Of a DNA stretch of 64,000 nucleotides, positions 28,140 to 36,040 are shown in pieces. The stretch's first letter is position 1; each line of letters begins with the position of its first letter. Source of the DNA: Streptomyces sp. RerS4 (GTDB taxonomy: Bacteria > Actinomycetota > Actinomycetes > Streptomycetales > Streptomycetaceae); assembly GCF_023515955.1 (NCBI RefSeq), contig NZ_CP097322.1, positions 3,309,501 to 3,373,500 on the forward strand, in the 5' to 3' direction. Both the position numbers and the translations under genes were made by a program. A model generated the notes under the pieces. It saw only the letters and a list, made by a program, of their open reading frames with translations, did no database searches and had not been told where the DNA came from.

Positions 28140-29786
28140 GTGAGCGAGGCCGACGGGGCAGAGGACGGGAAGCCCCAGTCCGACGAGGCGCACAGCGCCT
28201 TCACGGCCCCGCCCGGGATGGAGCCGGAGGCCCTGGAGGAGGAGCAGCCGACCTCCGAGTTCGCCGTGCCCGAGGGCATTCCGACGCCCGCGCCCGACGA
28301 GCCCGAGGGCTCCGCCTTCGCCGCCCCGGCCACCTACAGCGCGCAGCACTCCCCGCCCGCCTACGTGCCGCCCCCGGGCGGCTTCCCGGTCGCCCGGATG
28401 ACGGAGTCTCCCTGGCAGGACCGCATGCGCACGATGCTGCGCATGCCCGTGGACGTCCGGCCGCTCGCGGAGCCCGTGCAGAAGCAGAGCGAGGCCGGCC
28501 CGGCCGTGGGCCGCGTCCTCGACCTCACGCTGCGCATCGGCGAGCTGCTGCTCGCGGGCGGCGAGGGCGCCGAGGACGTGGAGGCCGCGATGTTCGCGGT
28601 GGCCCGCTCGTACGGGCTGGACCGGTGCGAGCCGACCGTCACGTTCACCCTGCTCTCGATCACCCACCAGCCCTCGCTGGTGGACGACCCGATCTCGGCG
28701 AACCGCACCGTGCGCCGCCGGGGCACCGACTACACCCGCCTGGCCGCCGTCTTCCGGCTGGTGGACGACATCAGCGCGCACGAGGTGGACATCACCCTGG
28801 AGGAGGCCTACCGCCGCCTCGCCGAGATCCGCCGCAACCGCCACCCGTACCCGACCTGGGTCCTCACGGCCGCCGCCGGGCTGCTGGCGGGCGCCGCGTC
28901 CATCCTGGTCGGCGGCGGGGTCACGGTGTTCTTCTGCGCCGCCCTCGGCGCCGTCCTCGGCGACCGGCTGGCCTGGTACTGCGCGGGGCGCGGACTGCCG
29001 GAGTTCTACCAGTTCGTCGTCGCCGCGATGCCGCCGGCCGCGATCGGCGTGGCCCTGAAGCTCGCCGAGATCGACGTGCGCGCCTCCGCCGTCATCACCG
29101 GCGGTCTGTTCGCCCTGCTGCCCGGACGGGCCCTGGTGGCGGCCGTGCAGGACGGCCTGACCGGCTTCTACATCACCGCGTCGGCCCGCCTGCTGGAGGT
29201 GATGTACCTGTTCATCGGGATCATCATCGGCGTGCTCGTGGTGATCTACGTCGGCCTCCAGTTCGGCGCCCAGCCGAACCCGGACGAGGTGCTCCAGATC
29301 CCGAGCCGGCCGATCGTGCAGATCCTCGCCTCGATGGTCCTGGTGTTCACCTTCGCCATCCTGCTCCAGCAGGAACGCTCCACGGTGTGGATCGTGACGC
29401 TGAACGGCGGGGTCGCCTGGGTGACCTTCGGCGCCCTGCGGGCCGCCGAGCTGCCGCCGGTGCCCTCCACGGCCATCGCCGCCGGGCTGGTCGGCCTCTT
29501 CGGGCAGCTCTTCTCCCGCTACCGCTTCGCGTCCGCCCTGCCCTACGTGACGGCGGCCATCGGCCCGCTGCTGCCGGGCTCGGCGACGTACTACGGACTG
29601 CTGTCGATCGCCGAGAACCGGCTCGACGCGGGCCTCGCCTCGCTCACCAACGCCGCCGCGATCGCCCTGGCCATCGCGATCGGGGTCAACCTGGGCTCCG
29701 AGACCTCCCGCCTGTTCATGCGGATCCCCGGCGGGCGCAGCGCCGCCCGGCGCCGCGCGGCGGCCAAGCGCACCCGCGGCTTCTGA
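28140..29786 (+). CDS. ThrE-type threonine/serine exporter
   Basis: A 548-residue inner-membrane exporter of the ThrE family. About 90 acidic and Pro-rich residues form a disordered N-terminus. A conserved soluble ThrE_N domain follows (LDLTLRIGELLLAGGEGAEDVEAAM, opening), then ten hydrophobic helices covering the two ThrE modules. The last residues are basic. The start is GTG 28140 with GGAGGG 4 bases upstream. It exports small hydroxy amino acids in Corynebacterium; the cargo here is inferred. Confidence 0.9.
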   Translation: MSEADGAEDGKPQSDEAHSAFTAPPGMEPEALEEEQPTSEFAVPEGIPTPAPDEPEGSAFAAPATYSAQHSPPAYVPPPGGFPVARMTESPWQDRMRTMLRMPVDVRPLAEPVQKQSEAGPAVGRVLDLTLRIGELLLAGGEGAEDVEAAMFAVARSYGLDRCEPTVTFTLLSITHQPSLVDDPISANRTVRRRGTDYTRLAAVFRLVDDISAHEVDITLEEAYRRLAEIRRNRHPYPTWVLTAAAGLLAGAASILVGGGVTVFFCAALGAVLGDRLAWYCAGRGLPEFYQFVVAAMPPAAIGVALKLAEIDVRASAVITGGLFALLPGRALVAAVQDGLTGFYITASARLLEVMYLFIGIIIGVLVVIYVGLQFGAQPNPDEVLQIPSRPIVQILASMVLVFTFAILLQQERSTVWIVTLNGGVAWVTFGALRAAELPPVPSTAIAAGLVGLFGQLFSRYRFASALPYVTAAIGPLLPGSATYYGLLSIAENRLDAGLASLTNAAAIALAIAIGVNLGSETSRLFMRIPGGRSAARRRAAAKRTRGF

Positions 29787-29819
29787 GCCGCCCCCGCCCT
29801 CGTACCCCGCGGATACGTC

Positions 29820-29850
29820 TGCGCCCCGGAGACGCGGTCTCCGGGGCGCA
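29820..29850. terminator. Bidirectional terminator between ThrE-type and DedA genes
   Basis: A perfect 14-bp stem (29820-29833 with 29837-29850) with loop GCG lies between convergent genes. Confidence 0.88.
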
Positions 29851-29894
29851 GGCGGTCTGACGGTGCCGCGCGGTCGGCGCGGGTCGCGCGAGGG

Positions 29895-30662
29895 TCAGCG
29901 CTTGGCGTGGCGGCCGCGCTGGCCGCTCTGCGGGCCCTCCGGGGCGCCGTACGGGTCGACGGGGACCTCGGCGGCCTCCTTGCCCTTGTTCTTGCGGGCC
30001 TTGACGACCTCGACGATCACCGGGATGACGGAGATCAGCACGATGCCGATGAAGATCGTCTCGACGTTGTTCTTGATGATCTCGAACTGGCCGAGCTGGT
30101 AGCCGAGGTACGTGACGCCCGCGCCCCAGGCGATACCGCCGATGATGTTGAACGTCAGGAACGTGCGGTACTTCATCTCGCCGGCGCCCGCGACCATCGG
30201 CGCGAAGGTGCGGATGATCGGCACGAAGCGGGCGAGCACGATCGCCTTGGGGCCGTGCTTCTCCATGAAGTCGTGCGCGGCGTCCAGGTTCTCCCGCTTG
30301 AAGACCTTGCTGTTCGGCCGGTTGAAGAGCTTGGGGCCGAAGTACTTGCCGATGAGGTAACCCACCTGGTCACCGATGATCGCGGCGGCCACGATCAGCG
30401 TGCACACGAGCCACAGCGGCTGGCTGATGTCGCCGCTGGCGACGAACAGGCCCGCCGTGAAGAGCAGGGAGTCGCCGGGCAGGAAGGCGAAGAGACCCGA
30501 TTCCGCGAAGACGATGACCAGGATGCCGATCAGGCCGAAATGCCCGATCAGGTACTCCGGGGACAGCCACTCAGGGCCGAGCGCAAGCGTGTACACGAGT
30601 TCGGGACTCTCCTGGATCGGGGGGGTGTCGGCGGTGGGGGGCGACACGGCAGGTGTTCTCAA
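29895..30662 (-). CDS. DedA family membrane protein
   Basis: A 255-residue DedA/SNARE-associated protein. Conserved features: FAESGLFAFLPGDSLLFTAG with its acidic residue, GDQVGYLIGKYFG, and the paired-arginine block ARFVPIIRTFAPMVAGAGEM. Five to six hydrophobic helices and a basic, Lys-rich tail. DedA proteins act in lipid-carrier recycling (undecaprenyl phosphate) or as proton-dependent transporters. The start is uncertain: TTG 30662 or GTG 30647 both fit; the longer form is listed. Confidence 0.88.
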   Translation of the reverse strand: MRTPAVSPPTADTPPIQESPELVYTLALGPEWLSPEYLIGHFGLIGILVIVFAESGLFAFLPGDSLLFTAGLFVASGDISQPLWLVCTLIVAAAIIGDQVGYLIGKYFGPKLFNRPNSKVFKRENLDAAHDFMEKHGPKAIVLARFVPIIRTFAPMVAGAGEMKYRTFLTFNIIGGIAWGAGVTYLGYQLGQFEIIKNNVETIFIGIVLISVIPVIVEVVKARKNKGKEAAEVPVDPYGAPEGPQSGQRGRHAKR

Positions 30663-30671
30663 TTATCAACG

Positions 30672-30715
30672 CACACGACCCCCACCCGGTTCCAGGGCCC
30701 GGAGGGGGTCGTGTG
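30672..30715 (-). terminator. Terminator after tipA
   Basis: A perfect 12-bp stem (30672-30683 with 30704-30715) with a 20-base GC-rich loop lies just past the tipA stop. Confidence 0.8.
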
Positions 30716-30741
30716 AGCAAACTCGCGTCGCAGGGCCCTTG

Positions 30742-31500
30742 CTACGCCTTGCGCACCGCGTTGGCCGTGATCGCGTCCCGCAGGTGCTCGGCGAGACCGG
30801 GGCGGGTGCCGTCGTAGAACGCCTTGAACCGCTCGTCCGCGACGTACATGTCGCCGAGGCAGACGTGCATGTCGTACGAGCACGGGTAGAACCAGACGTC
30901 GATGTGCAGCCGGTGTTCCTCGGCCAGGTCCATCGCGGCCTCGCCGTCGGCCGGCTCCCCGGCCTCCATCAGCGCGACGTACCGGGCCGTCCAGTCGGCG
31001 ACCTGGTCCTGCATCCGCTTCCAGTCGTCCTTCGTGTAGCCGGCGGTCCGGCGCCGCGACTCCGCGTAGCTGTCGGTGTGGCCCCAGCGCCGCTCGGCCT
31101 CCTCCGCGTACCGCTCGGGGTCCTGCTCCCCGAAGACCTCGAACCGCTCCTCGGGCGTGAGGTTGATGCCCATCTTCTTCGCCTCCATGGCGTGCTCAAC
31201 GGCCGTGGCCATCTGCTGGAGCCGGGCGATCCGATCGGTCAGCAGGGCATGCTGCCGGCGCAGATGCTCCCGCGGATCCGTCGTCGGGTCGTCCAGCAGG
31301 ACCGCGACCTCGTCGAGGGGGAAGCCGAGCTCCCGGTAGAACAGGATCCGCTGCAACCGGTCCAGGTCGGCGTCGTCGTAACGCCGGTGGCCCGCGCCGC
31401 TGCGGCCGCTCGGGCAGAGCAGGCCGATCTCGTCGTAGTGGTGGAGCGTACGCACCGTCACCCCGGCGAATCCGGCGACCTGTCCCACGGAGTAGCCCAT
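30742..31500 (-). CDS. tipA: TipA, thiostrepton-sensing MerR-type activator (TipAL; internal TipAS)
   Basis: A 252-residue MerR regulator. The N-terminal winged helix is YSVGQVAGFAGVTVRTLHHYD; a long dimerisation helix follows, then the globin-like TipAS domain. Cys207 and Cys214 (YPCSYDMHVCLGDMY) match the pair in S. lividans TipA that reacts covalently with thiopeptides. An in-frame ATG (Met110, MGINLTPEE) at 31173 has its own ribosome site, giving the 143-residue drug-binding TipAS. The start at 31500 gives MGYSVGQ. Its promoter carries a MerR-type operator upstream, so autoregulation is expected. Confidence 0.95.
   Translation of the reverse strand: MGYSVGQVAGFAGVTVRTLHHYDEIGLLCPSGRSGAGHRRYDDADLDRLQRILFYRELGFPLDEVAVLLDDPTTDPREHLRRQHALLTDRIARLQQMATAVEHAMEAKKMGINLTPEERFEVFGEQDPERYAEEAERRWGHTDSYAESRRRTAGYTKDDWKRMQDQVADWTARYVALMEAGEPADGEAAMDLAEEHRLHIDVWFYPCSYDMHVCLGDMYVADERFKAFYDGTRPGLAEHLRDAITANAVRKA
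31182..31186 (-). promoter_or_regulatory. Internal ribosome site for TipAS
   Basis: On the minus strand GGAGG (31186-31182) is 8 bases ahead of ATG 31173, which starts the TipAS domain (MGINLTPEE). This matches the known dual products of tipA. Confidence 0.75.
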
Positions 31501-31536
31501 GGTCTTCCTTCCCTCCTCTGCTCGGGTACGCCCTTC

Positions 31537-31567
31537 ACTGTGGTCCCTCACGCCACGTGAGGTGCAA
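31537..31567 (-). promoter_or_regulatory. tipA promoter with MerR-type 19-bp spacer and operator
   Basis: Minus strand: -35 TTGCAC (31567-31562), spacer of 19 bases, -10 CACAGT (31542-31537). The spacer contains a 7-bp inverted repeat, CCTCACG and CGTGAGG around 3 bases (31546-31562). Over-long spacers with a central dyad are the hallmark of MerR-activated promoters. Confidence 0.75.
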
Positions 31568-31599
31568 GTCCCTTGCCGGCGAAGGCGGCGCGGGCCGCG

Positions 31600-32112
31600 C
31601 TACCCCATGGCCTTCGTGCCGTCGATGGACTCGCGCAGGATGTCCGCGTGCCCGGCGTGCCGGGCGAACTCCCGCACCAGGTGCAGCAGCATCCAGCGCA
31701 CCGACACCTCGGCGTCCTCGGGGAACCAGGGCGCGCGCGGCAGCGGGAAGGTGTCGTCGAGGCTGGGCACGGCGGCGACCCAGTCCTCCGTCTCGGACCG
31801 GACGTCGTCCCAGAGCGCGAGCGCGGCCTCCAGGGTCTCGCCCTCGCCCAGGTGGAAGCCCTCCAGCCACTGCTCGGGGGCGCGCCGGCGCTCGTTCTCC
31901 CGCTGCTGGGCCAACCGGAGCCAGTTCAGCTCGACCTCGGTGGCGTGCTTGACGAGGCCCGACAGGGACAGCTCGCTCGCGGTGGGGCGGCTCGCGGCCT
32001 GCTTCTCGGTGAGGCCCTGGGCCGTCTTGCGGATCGCCGCGCGCTGGTCCTCGATGAAGAGGAGGAGCGTCCCGCGCTCGTCGCCGGGGATCTCTTCGGT
32101 GGGGTGAGCCAT
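31600..32112 (-). CDS. DinB-like (DUF664) four-helix protein
   Basis: A 170-residue protein of the DinB_2/DUF664 superfamily. It starts at ATG 32112 (MAHPTEEIPG). Candidate metal-ligand histidines are in LVKHATEVELNWL, in LHLVREFARHAGHADILRE and in the preceding block. Related proteins include mycothiol- or bacillithiol-dependent transferases and isomerases, so a thiol-linked detoxification role is possible but not shown. It lies directly upstream of the tipA promoter on the same strand. Confidence 0.82.
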   Translation of the reverse strand: MAHPTEEIPGDERGTLLLFIEDQRAAIRKTAQGLTEKQAASRPTASELSLSGLVKHATEVELNWLRLAQQRENERRRAPEQWLEGFHLGEGETLEAALALWDDVRSETEDWVAAVPSLDDTFPLPRAPWFPEDAEVSVRWMLLHLVREFARHAGHADILRESIDGTKAMG

Positions 32113-32220
32113 GACCGACCGCCTTCTTCCGTTGGGGTGTTGCGTCCGCTTCCTGCCGACACCACACACGCTACGGATGATTGAGGTCAGTTTCTGTCCG
32201 CGACCGCTGTCGCGACCGGA

Positions 32221-33678
32221 TCAGAACGGGAAGCTCGTCCGTCCGTGCTGCACCGAGATCCACTTCTGCGTGGTGAAGGCCTCCACGGTGGCCTCCCCGC
32301 CCAGCCGGCCGAGGCCCGAGGCCTTCTCGCCGCCGAAGGCGGTCAGCGGCTCGTCGCCGATGGTGGAGTCGTTCACGTGGATCATGCCGGTCTCGATGCG
32401 CCGCGCGAAGCGCACCCCGCGCTCCACGTCCCGCGTGTGCACGGCGCCGCTGAGGCCGTACGGGGTGGCGTTGGTCAGGCGTACGGCCTCGTCCTCGCCG
32501 TCGAAGACGACCAGCAGGGCGACGGGGCCGAAGATCTCCTGGCCCAGCAGCGGGGAGTCCTCGGGGAGCCCGGACAGGACGGTGGGTTCGACGAGGTTGC
32601 CGCGCGTAGAACCCCGTACGAGGGCGGTCGCGCCGGAGGCGAGCGCCTGGTCCACGAGGGCGGTGAGGGCGTCGGCCTGGAAGGAGTTGATCAGCGGGCC
32701 GATGTGGGTGTCGGCCTCGCGGGGGTCGCCGGTCTTCAGGGCGGCCACGCGGGCGGTGAACTTGGCCGTGAACTCCTCGGCCACGGAGGCGTCGACGAGG
32801 ATCCGGTTGGCGGCCATGCAGACCTGGCCCTGGAAGACGAAGCGGCTGAAGACGGCCGCGTCCACCGCGTAGTCGACGTCGGCGTCGTCGAGGACGACCA
32901 GGGCGCTGTTGCCGCTCAGTTCCAGGACGGTGCGCTTGAAGTGGCGGGCGGCGACGGAGCCGACGTGCCGGCCGGTGCGGTCGGAACCGGCGAAGGAGAT
33001 GACCTTCGGGACGGGGTGGGTGAGGATCGCGTCGCCTATCTCGGCGATGTCGGTGATCAGCACGTTGAGCAGGCCGGCGGGCAGGCCCGCGTCCTCGAAG
33101 AGCTTGGCGATGACGCCGCCGCCCGCGACCAAGGCGTTCTGGTTCGGCTTGATCACGACCGCGTTGCCCAGCGCCAGCGCCGGGGCGACCGACTTCAGGG
33201 TCACCAGGAACGGGAAGTTGAAGGGGCTGATCACGGCCACGACGCCGACCGGGAGGCGCTGGACCCGGTTCTCCTTGCCCTCGACCGGCGAGGGGAGGAT
33301 GCGGCCGTCGGGGCGGACGGCCAGCGCGATCGCCTCGCGCAGGAACTCCATCGCGAGGTGGACCTCGTACTCGGCCTTGGGACGGGTCCCGCCGAGCTCG
33401 TCGATCATCACCTCGACGATCTCCTTGCGGCGCTCCTCCGTCAGGCGCAGGGCCCGCTCCAGGACCAGGCGTCTCGCGTACGGGCCGGCCGCCGCCCAGT
33501 CGCGTTGGGCGCGTTCGGCCGCGCGGTAGGCCGCATCGACCTGCTCGACCGTGGCCACGGTGACGGCCGCGAGCTTCTCCCCGTTGTACGGGTTGACGTC
33601 GATGATGTCCCACGAACCGGTGCCGGCCAGCCATTCGCCGTCGATGTACTGGTGAGCCAGGTCGGTGAATATGGACAT
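32221..33678 (-). CDS. Aldehyde dehydrogenase (benzaldehyde/vanillin dehydrogenase-like)
   Basis: A 485-residue NAD(P)-dependent aldehyde dehydrogenase. Conserved parts: VISPFNFPFLVTLKSVAPAL, VIKPN, FAGSDRTGRHVG, the catalytic Glu in VLELSGNSALVVL, Cys287 in QGQVCMAANR, and EIFGPVALLVVF. The sequence style resembles benzaldehyde or vanillin dehydrogenases, but substrate is a guess. The start is ATG 33678 (MSIFTDLAHQYIDG). A 12-bp palindrome (33721-33732) lies between the start and a possible -10 box. Confidence 0.9.
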   Translation of the reverse strand: MSIFTDLAHQYIDGEWLAGTGSWDIIDVNPYNGEKLAAVTVATVEQVDAAYRAAERAQRDWAAAGPYARRLVLERALRLTEERRKEIVEVMIDELGGTRPKAEYEVHLAMEFLREAIALAVRPDGRILPSPVEGKENRVQRLPVGVVAVISPFNFPFLVTLKSVAPALALGNAVVIKPNQNALVAGGGVIAKLFEDAGLPAGLLNVLITDIAEIGDAILTHPVPKVISFAGSDRTGRHVGSVAARHFKRTVLELSGNSALVVLDDADVDYAVDAAVFSRFVFQGQVCMAANRILVDASVAEEFTAKFTARVAALKTGDPREADTHIGPLINSFQADALTALVDQALASGATALVRGSTRGNLVEPTVLSGLPEDSPLLGQEIFGPVALLVVFDGEDEAVRLTNATPYGLSGAVHTRDVERGVRFARRIETGMIHVNDSTIGDEPLTAFGGEKASGLGRLGGEATVEAFTTQKWISVQHGRTSFPF

Positions 33679-33720
33679 GCCATCCCTTACTGCGAGCGCG
33701 CACCCCTGCGCTGCACCGGA

Positions 33721-33762
33721 GACCGATCGGTCGTCGTCATGCACTGATCAGACGTCATACTA
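33721..33762 (-). promoter_or_regulatory. Candidate promoter and operator of the aldehyde dehydrogenase gene
   Basis: Minus-strand TAGTAT (33762-33757) could be a -10 box. The perfect palindrome GACCGATCGGTC (33721-33732) would then lie in the early transcribed region, where a repressor could bind. No matching -35 is clear. Confidence 0.35.
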
Positions 33763-33770
33763 CGTGCGAA

Positions 33771-34649
33771 TCAAGACAGTTGGAGCAGTCCGCGCAGGAG
33801 ATCGCGCGTCTTGTCAGGGTCCGGGCAATCGGCCTGAAGTCGCCGCATCGCCCGTGCGTACTGCGCCACTTCCTCTTCTTTGTCCAGGTAGAGCGCGCTG
33901 GTGAGCTGTTCCAGATAGACGATGTCCTGAAGGTCGGACTCGGGGAAGCGCAGCAGGGTGAAGGCTCCGCTCTCGCCCGCGTGGCCGCCGAAGGAGAAGG
34001 GCATCACCTGGAGCTGCACGTTGGGCCGCTGACTGATCTCGATCAGGTGTTCCAACTGCCCGCGCATCACGTCGCGGTCGCCGTACGGGCGGCGCAGCGC
34101 GGCCTCGTCGAGGACGGCGTGGAAGACCGGCGCGTTCTCGGAGACGAGGACCTTCTGCCGCTCCAGGCGCAGCGCGACGCGCCGGTCGACCTCGGCGGAG
34201 CTCGCCCCGGGCATGCCGCGTTCGACGACGGCGTGGGCGTAGGCCTCGGTCTGGAGCAGGCCGTGGACGAACTGCACCTCGTAGATGCGGATGAGCGAGG
34301 CGGCGCCCTCCAGGCCGATGTACGTCTGGAACCAGCCGGGCAGCACGTCTCCGTAGCTGTGCCACCAGCCCGCCGCGTTGGCCTCGCGGACCAGTCCCAG
34401 CAGGGACTCCCGCTCCGCGCCGTCCGTGACCCCGTAGAGCGTCAGGAGGTCCTCGACGTCTCTGGCCTTGAAGCTCACCCTTCCCAACTCCAAGCGGCTG
34501 ATCTTCGATTCGGACGCGCGGATCGAGTAGCCGGCCGCCTCACGGGTGATGCCGCGGGATTCTCGGAGTCGCCTGAGCTGTGAGCCCAGGAGGATGCGGC
34601 GCACCACCGAACCGCTGGCTTCTGCGGTCACCAGTCCTGCCCTCCCCAT
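33771..34649 (-). CDS. XRE-DUF5753 regulator (WhiJ-type)
   Basis: A 292-residue regulator. A helix-turn-helix of the XRE class lies at about 20-75 (LRRLRESRGITREAAGYSIRASESKISRLELG, opening); the rest is the DUF5753 domain (WFQTYIGLEGAASLIRIYE and later NVQLQVMPFSFGGHAGESGAF). This pairing is typical of WhiJ and its many Streptomyces paralogues, which work with adjacent DUF397 proteins. The start is ATG 34649; GTG 34631 (VTAEASGS) is an alternative supported by recalled homologues. Likely DNA target: the 28-bp element duplicated in this cluster (inference). Confidence 0.88.
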   Translation of the reverse strand: MGRAGLVTAEASGSVVRRILLGSQLRRLRESRGITREAAGYSIRASESKISRLELGRVSFKARDVEDLLTLYGVTDGAERESLLGLVREANAAGWWHSYGDVLPGWFQTYIGLEGAASLIRIYEVQFVHGLLQTEAYAHAVVERGMPGASSAEVDRRVALRLERQKVLVSENAPVFHAVLDEAALRRPYGDRDVMRGQLEHLIEISQRPNVQLQVMPFSFGGHAGESGAFTLLRFPESDLQDIVYLEQLTSALYLDKEEEVAQYARAMRRLQADCPDPDKTRDLLRGLLQLS

Positions 34650-34841
34650 CGCGTTGTGTGCGCGTGGTGTGCGCTTGCGCTTGCGTGGTCGGGGTCCCCG
34701 TAGCCCCGGTCCCGCAGTCTGCCACCAAAACGCATCGGCCCGTACTCGTTCTGTAACGGAATCCAGGCTGCCGGAAAAAGAAGTCCGCACGTATGCGTAG
34801 GAAGAAATGAGCAAGAACCGTCACGGGAGGGGACGGGTCGG

Positions 34842-34892
34842 GCGCGTGCACGTGCATCTGCCCTTGCATCCGGCTTCGCCATTCGGAACGAT
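34842..34892 (+). promoter_or_regulatory. 28-bp cluster element (copy 1) fused to a promoter for the ATPase gene
   Basis: The element (34842-34869) opens GCGCGTGCACGTGCATCTG and ends TTGCAT. Its last six bases act as a -35 box; 17 bases later AACGAT (34887-34892) is a plausible -10. Copy 2 at 35984-36011 has the same arrangement and matches at 27 of 28 positions. The core TGCACGTGCA is palindromic. Confidence 0.7.
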
Positions 34893-34996
34893 GGTGCCGC
34901 GCACCTGCGTGCACTTCGCGCCGGCGCCGGACCCACCCCGCAGTTCTCTTTGGACGAAGCCGCCCGCGTCGTCCGCGAATCCCGGGAGTGCCTCGC

Positions 34997-35515
34997 ATGG
35001 GGACGAATGGATCGACCATGCTCGAGCCGTTACGGCAGGGGCTGCCCCCGGTCGATCCCACGGCTGTCTCCGGGTCCGCGTCGTGCGCCCTGCCCGCCCG
35101 CTTCGAGGCGGTGCGCGGGGCGCGCTCGTTCACCAGGTCGACGCTGAGCCAATGGGGCCTGGACGACCGCTTCGACGACGTCTCGCTGGTCGTCTCCGAA
35201 CTCGTCACCAACGCGCTGCGCCACGCCCTGCCCGCCCGCGGACGGGGCGCCGGCGGCCTGGGCGCCGAGGCGGAGGCGGCCGTACGGCTGCACCTGATGC
35301 GGTGGAGCACCCGGCTGGTGTGCGCGGTACGGGACCCCAGCGAGGACCGGCCGGGCGGGGCCTTCCAACCGGAGCGGACGGACGAGAACTGCGACCTGGA
35401 GTCGGGGCGCGGGCTGTTCCTCGTGGACGCCTACAGCGACAACTGGGGCTGGCACCCGCTCGCGGGGCGGCTGACCGGCAAGGTCGTGTGGGCGCTGTTC
35501 ATGCTCGCGGAGTAG
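34997..35515 (+). CDS. RsbW/SpoIIAB-like ATP-binding protein
   Basis: A 172-residue GHKL-fold protein of the kind grouped with anti-sigma factors in Streptomyces. The N-box is intact (VVSELVTNALRHALPA), followed by AVRDPS and the G2 motif SGRGLFLVDAYSDNWGW. About 35 residues precede the domain. The ATG at 34997 (MGTNGSTML) with GGGAG 8 bases upstream is preferred over the frame start at 34988. Together with the XRE and DUF397 genes it forms the three-part WhiJ/AbaA-type cluster. Its partner (sigma factor or other) is unknown. Confidence 0.85.
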   Translation: MGTNGSTMLEPLRQGLPPVDPTAVSGSASCALPARFEAVRGARSFTRSTLSQWGLDDRFDDVSLVVSELVTNALRHALPARGRGAGGLGAEAEAAVRLHLMRWSTRLVCAVRDPSEDRPGGAFQPERTDENCDLESGRGLFLVDAYSDNWGWHPLAGRLTGKVVWALFMLAE

Positions 35516-35586
35516 CGCGGAGCAGTGGCCGGCGCCCGAAACAGGACAGCCGCTCGCCGCGAGGCGGCCACTCGATACAAGACAAC

Positions 35587-35621
35587 TGGCCGGGCTTGAT
35601 CGTTTCGATCAGTCCCGGCCA
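35587..35621. terminator. Bidirectional terminator between the ATPase and DUF397 genes
   Basis: A near-perfect hairpin: outer GGCCGGG/CCCGGCC arms and an inner TGATCG/CGATCA stem with a TTT loop lie between convergent genes. Confidence 0.8.
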
Positions 35622-35633
35622 GTGCACGTGCAT
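35622..35633. repeat. Third, partial copy of the cluster element core
   Basis: GTGCACGTGCAT at 35622-35633 is identical to the core of copies 1 and 2 but lacks their second half and no -10 is placed behind it. It abuts the terminator. Confidence 0.6.
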
Positions 35634-35677
35634 GGCCTGTTTCAGTGCGCCGTTCCGTCCTCTTCCCGGCTGCCCCC

Positions 35678-35923
35678 TCAGCCGATCAGATGATCGAACT
35701 CCCCGTCCTTGACGCCCAGCAGAAGCGCCTCGATCTCGGCCGGCGTGTACACGAGCGCCGGTCCGTCAGGGAAACGCGAATTGCGCATGGCGACGTCGCC
35801 GTCGGGCAGTCTGGCGAACTCCACGCAGGATCCCTGCGAGTTGCTGTGTTTGCTCTTCTGCCAGGTCAGCCCATACAAGGAAGCGAGTTCTGCAGCTGCC
35901 ATCCCGTTGTACGCGTGGTCCAC
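35678..35923 (-). CDS. DUF397 small protein (WhiJ-associated)
   Basis: An 81-residue DUF397 protein: LTWQKSKHSNSQGSCVEFARL, VAMRNSRFPDGPALVYTPAE and LLGVKDGEFDHLI are the family's three conserved blocks (W.KS, G.CVE.A, V.VRDS..P). DUF397 proteins pair with XRE-DUF5753 regulators in Streptomyces; the pair may act as an antagonist/repressor couple. It starts at GTG 35923 behind a G-rich site. The promoter (TATGAT) and copy 2 of the 28-bp element lie directly upstream. Confidence 0.92.
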   Translation of the reverse strand: MDHAYNGMAAAELASLYGLTWQKSKHSNSQGSCVEFARLPDGDVAMRNSRFPDGPALVYTPAEIEALLLGVKDGEFDHLIG

Positions 35924-35960
35924 AGGAAGCCCCCGATAGTGCAGATGTCAACTGCACCGG

Positions 35961-36011
35961 ATCATAGCTGTGTTCATAAGCGCATGCATGGGCAGATGCA
36001 CGTGCACGCGC
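35961..36011 (-). promoter_or_regulatory. 28-bp cluster element (copy 2) fused to the DUF397 promoter
   Basis: On the minus strand the element runs 36011-35984 and ends ATGCAT, which takes the -35 position. A 17-base spacer (35983-35967) leads to TATGAT (35966-35961), a near-perfect -10. It differs from copy 1 at one base of 28. The expected RNA start is about 30 bases before the GTG at 35923. Confidence 0.75.
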
Positions 36012-36040
36012 GGTGTCCGGTTCATCACCGGGCAACATCG

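Noticed and set aside
28122..29860. Antisense and alternative-frame ORFs over the exporter gene
   Set aside because: They lack membrane-helix pattern and conserved motifs, whereas the 28140-29786 frame shows ThrE features throughout.
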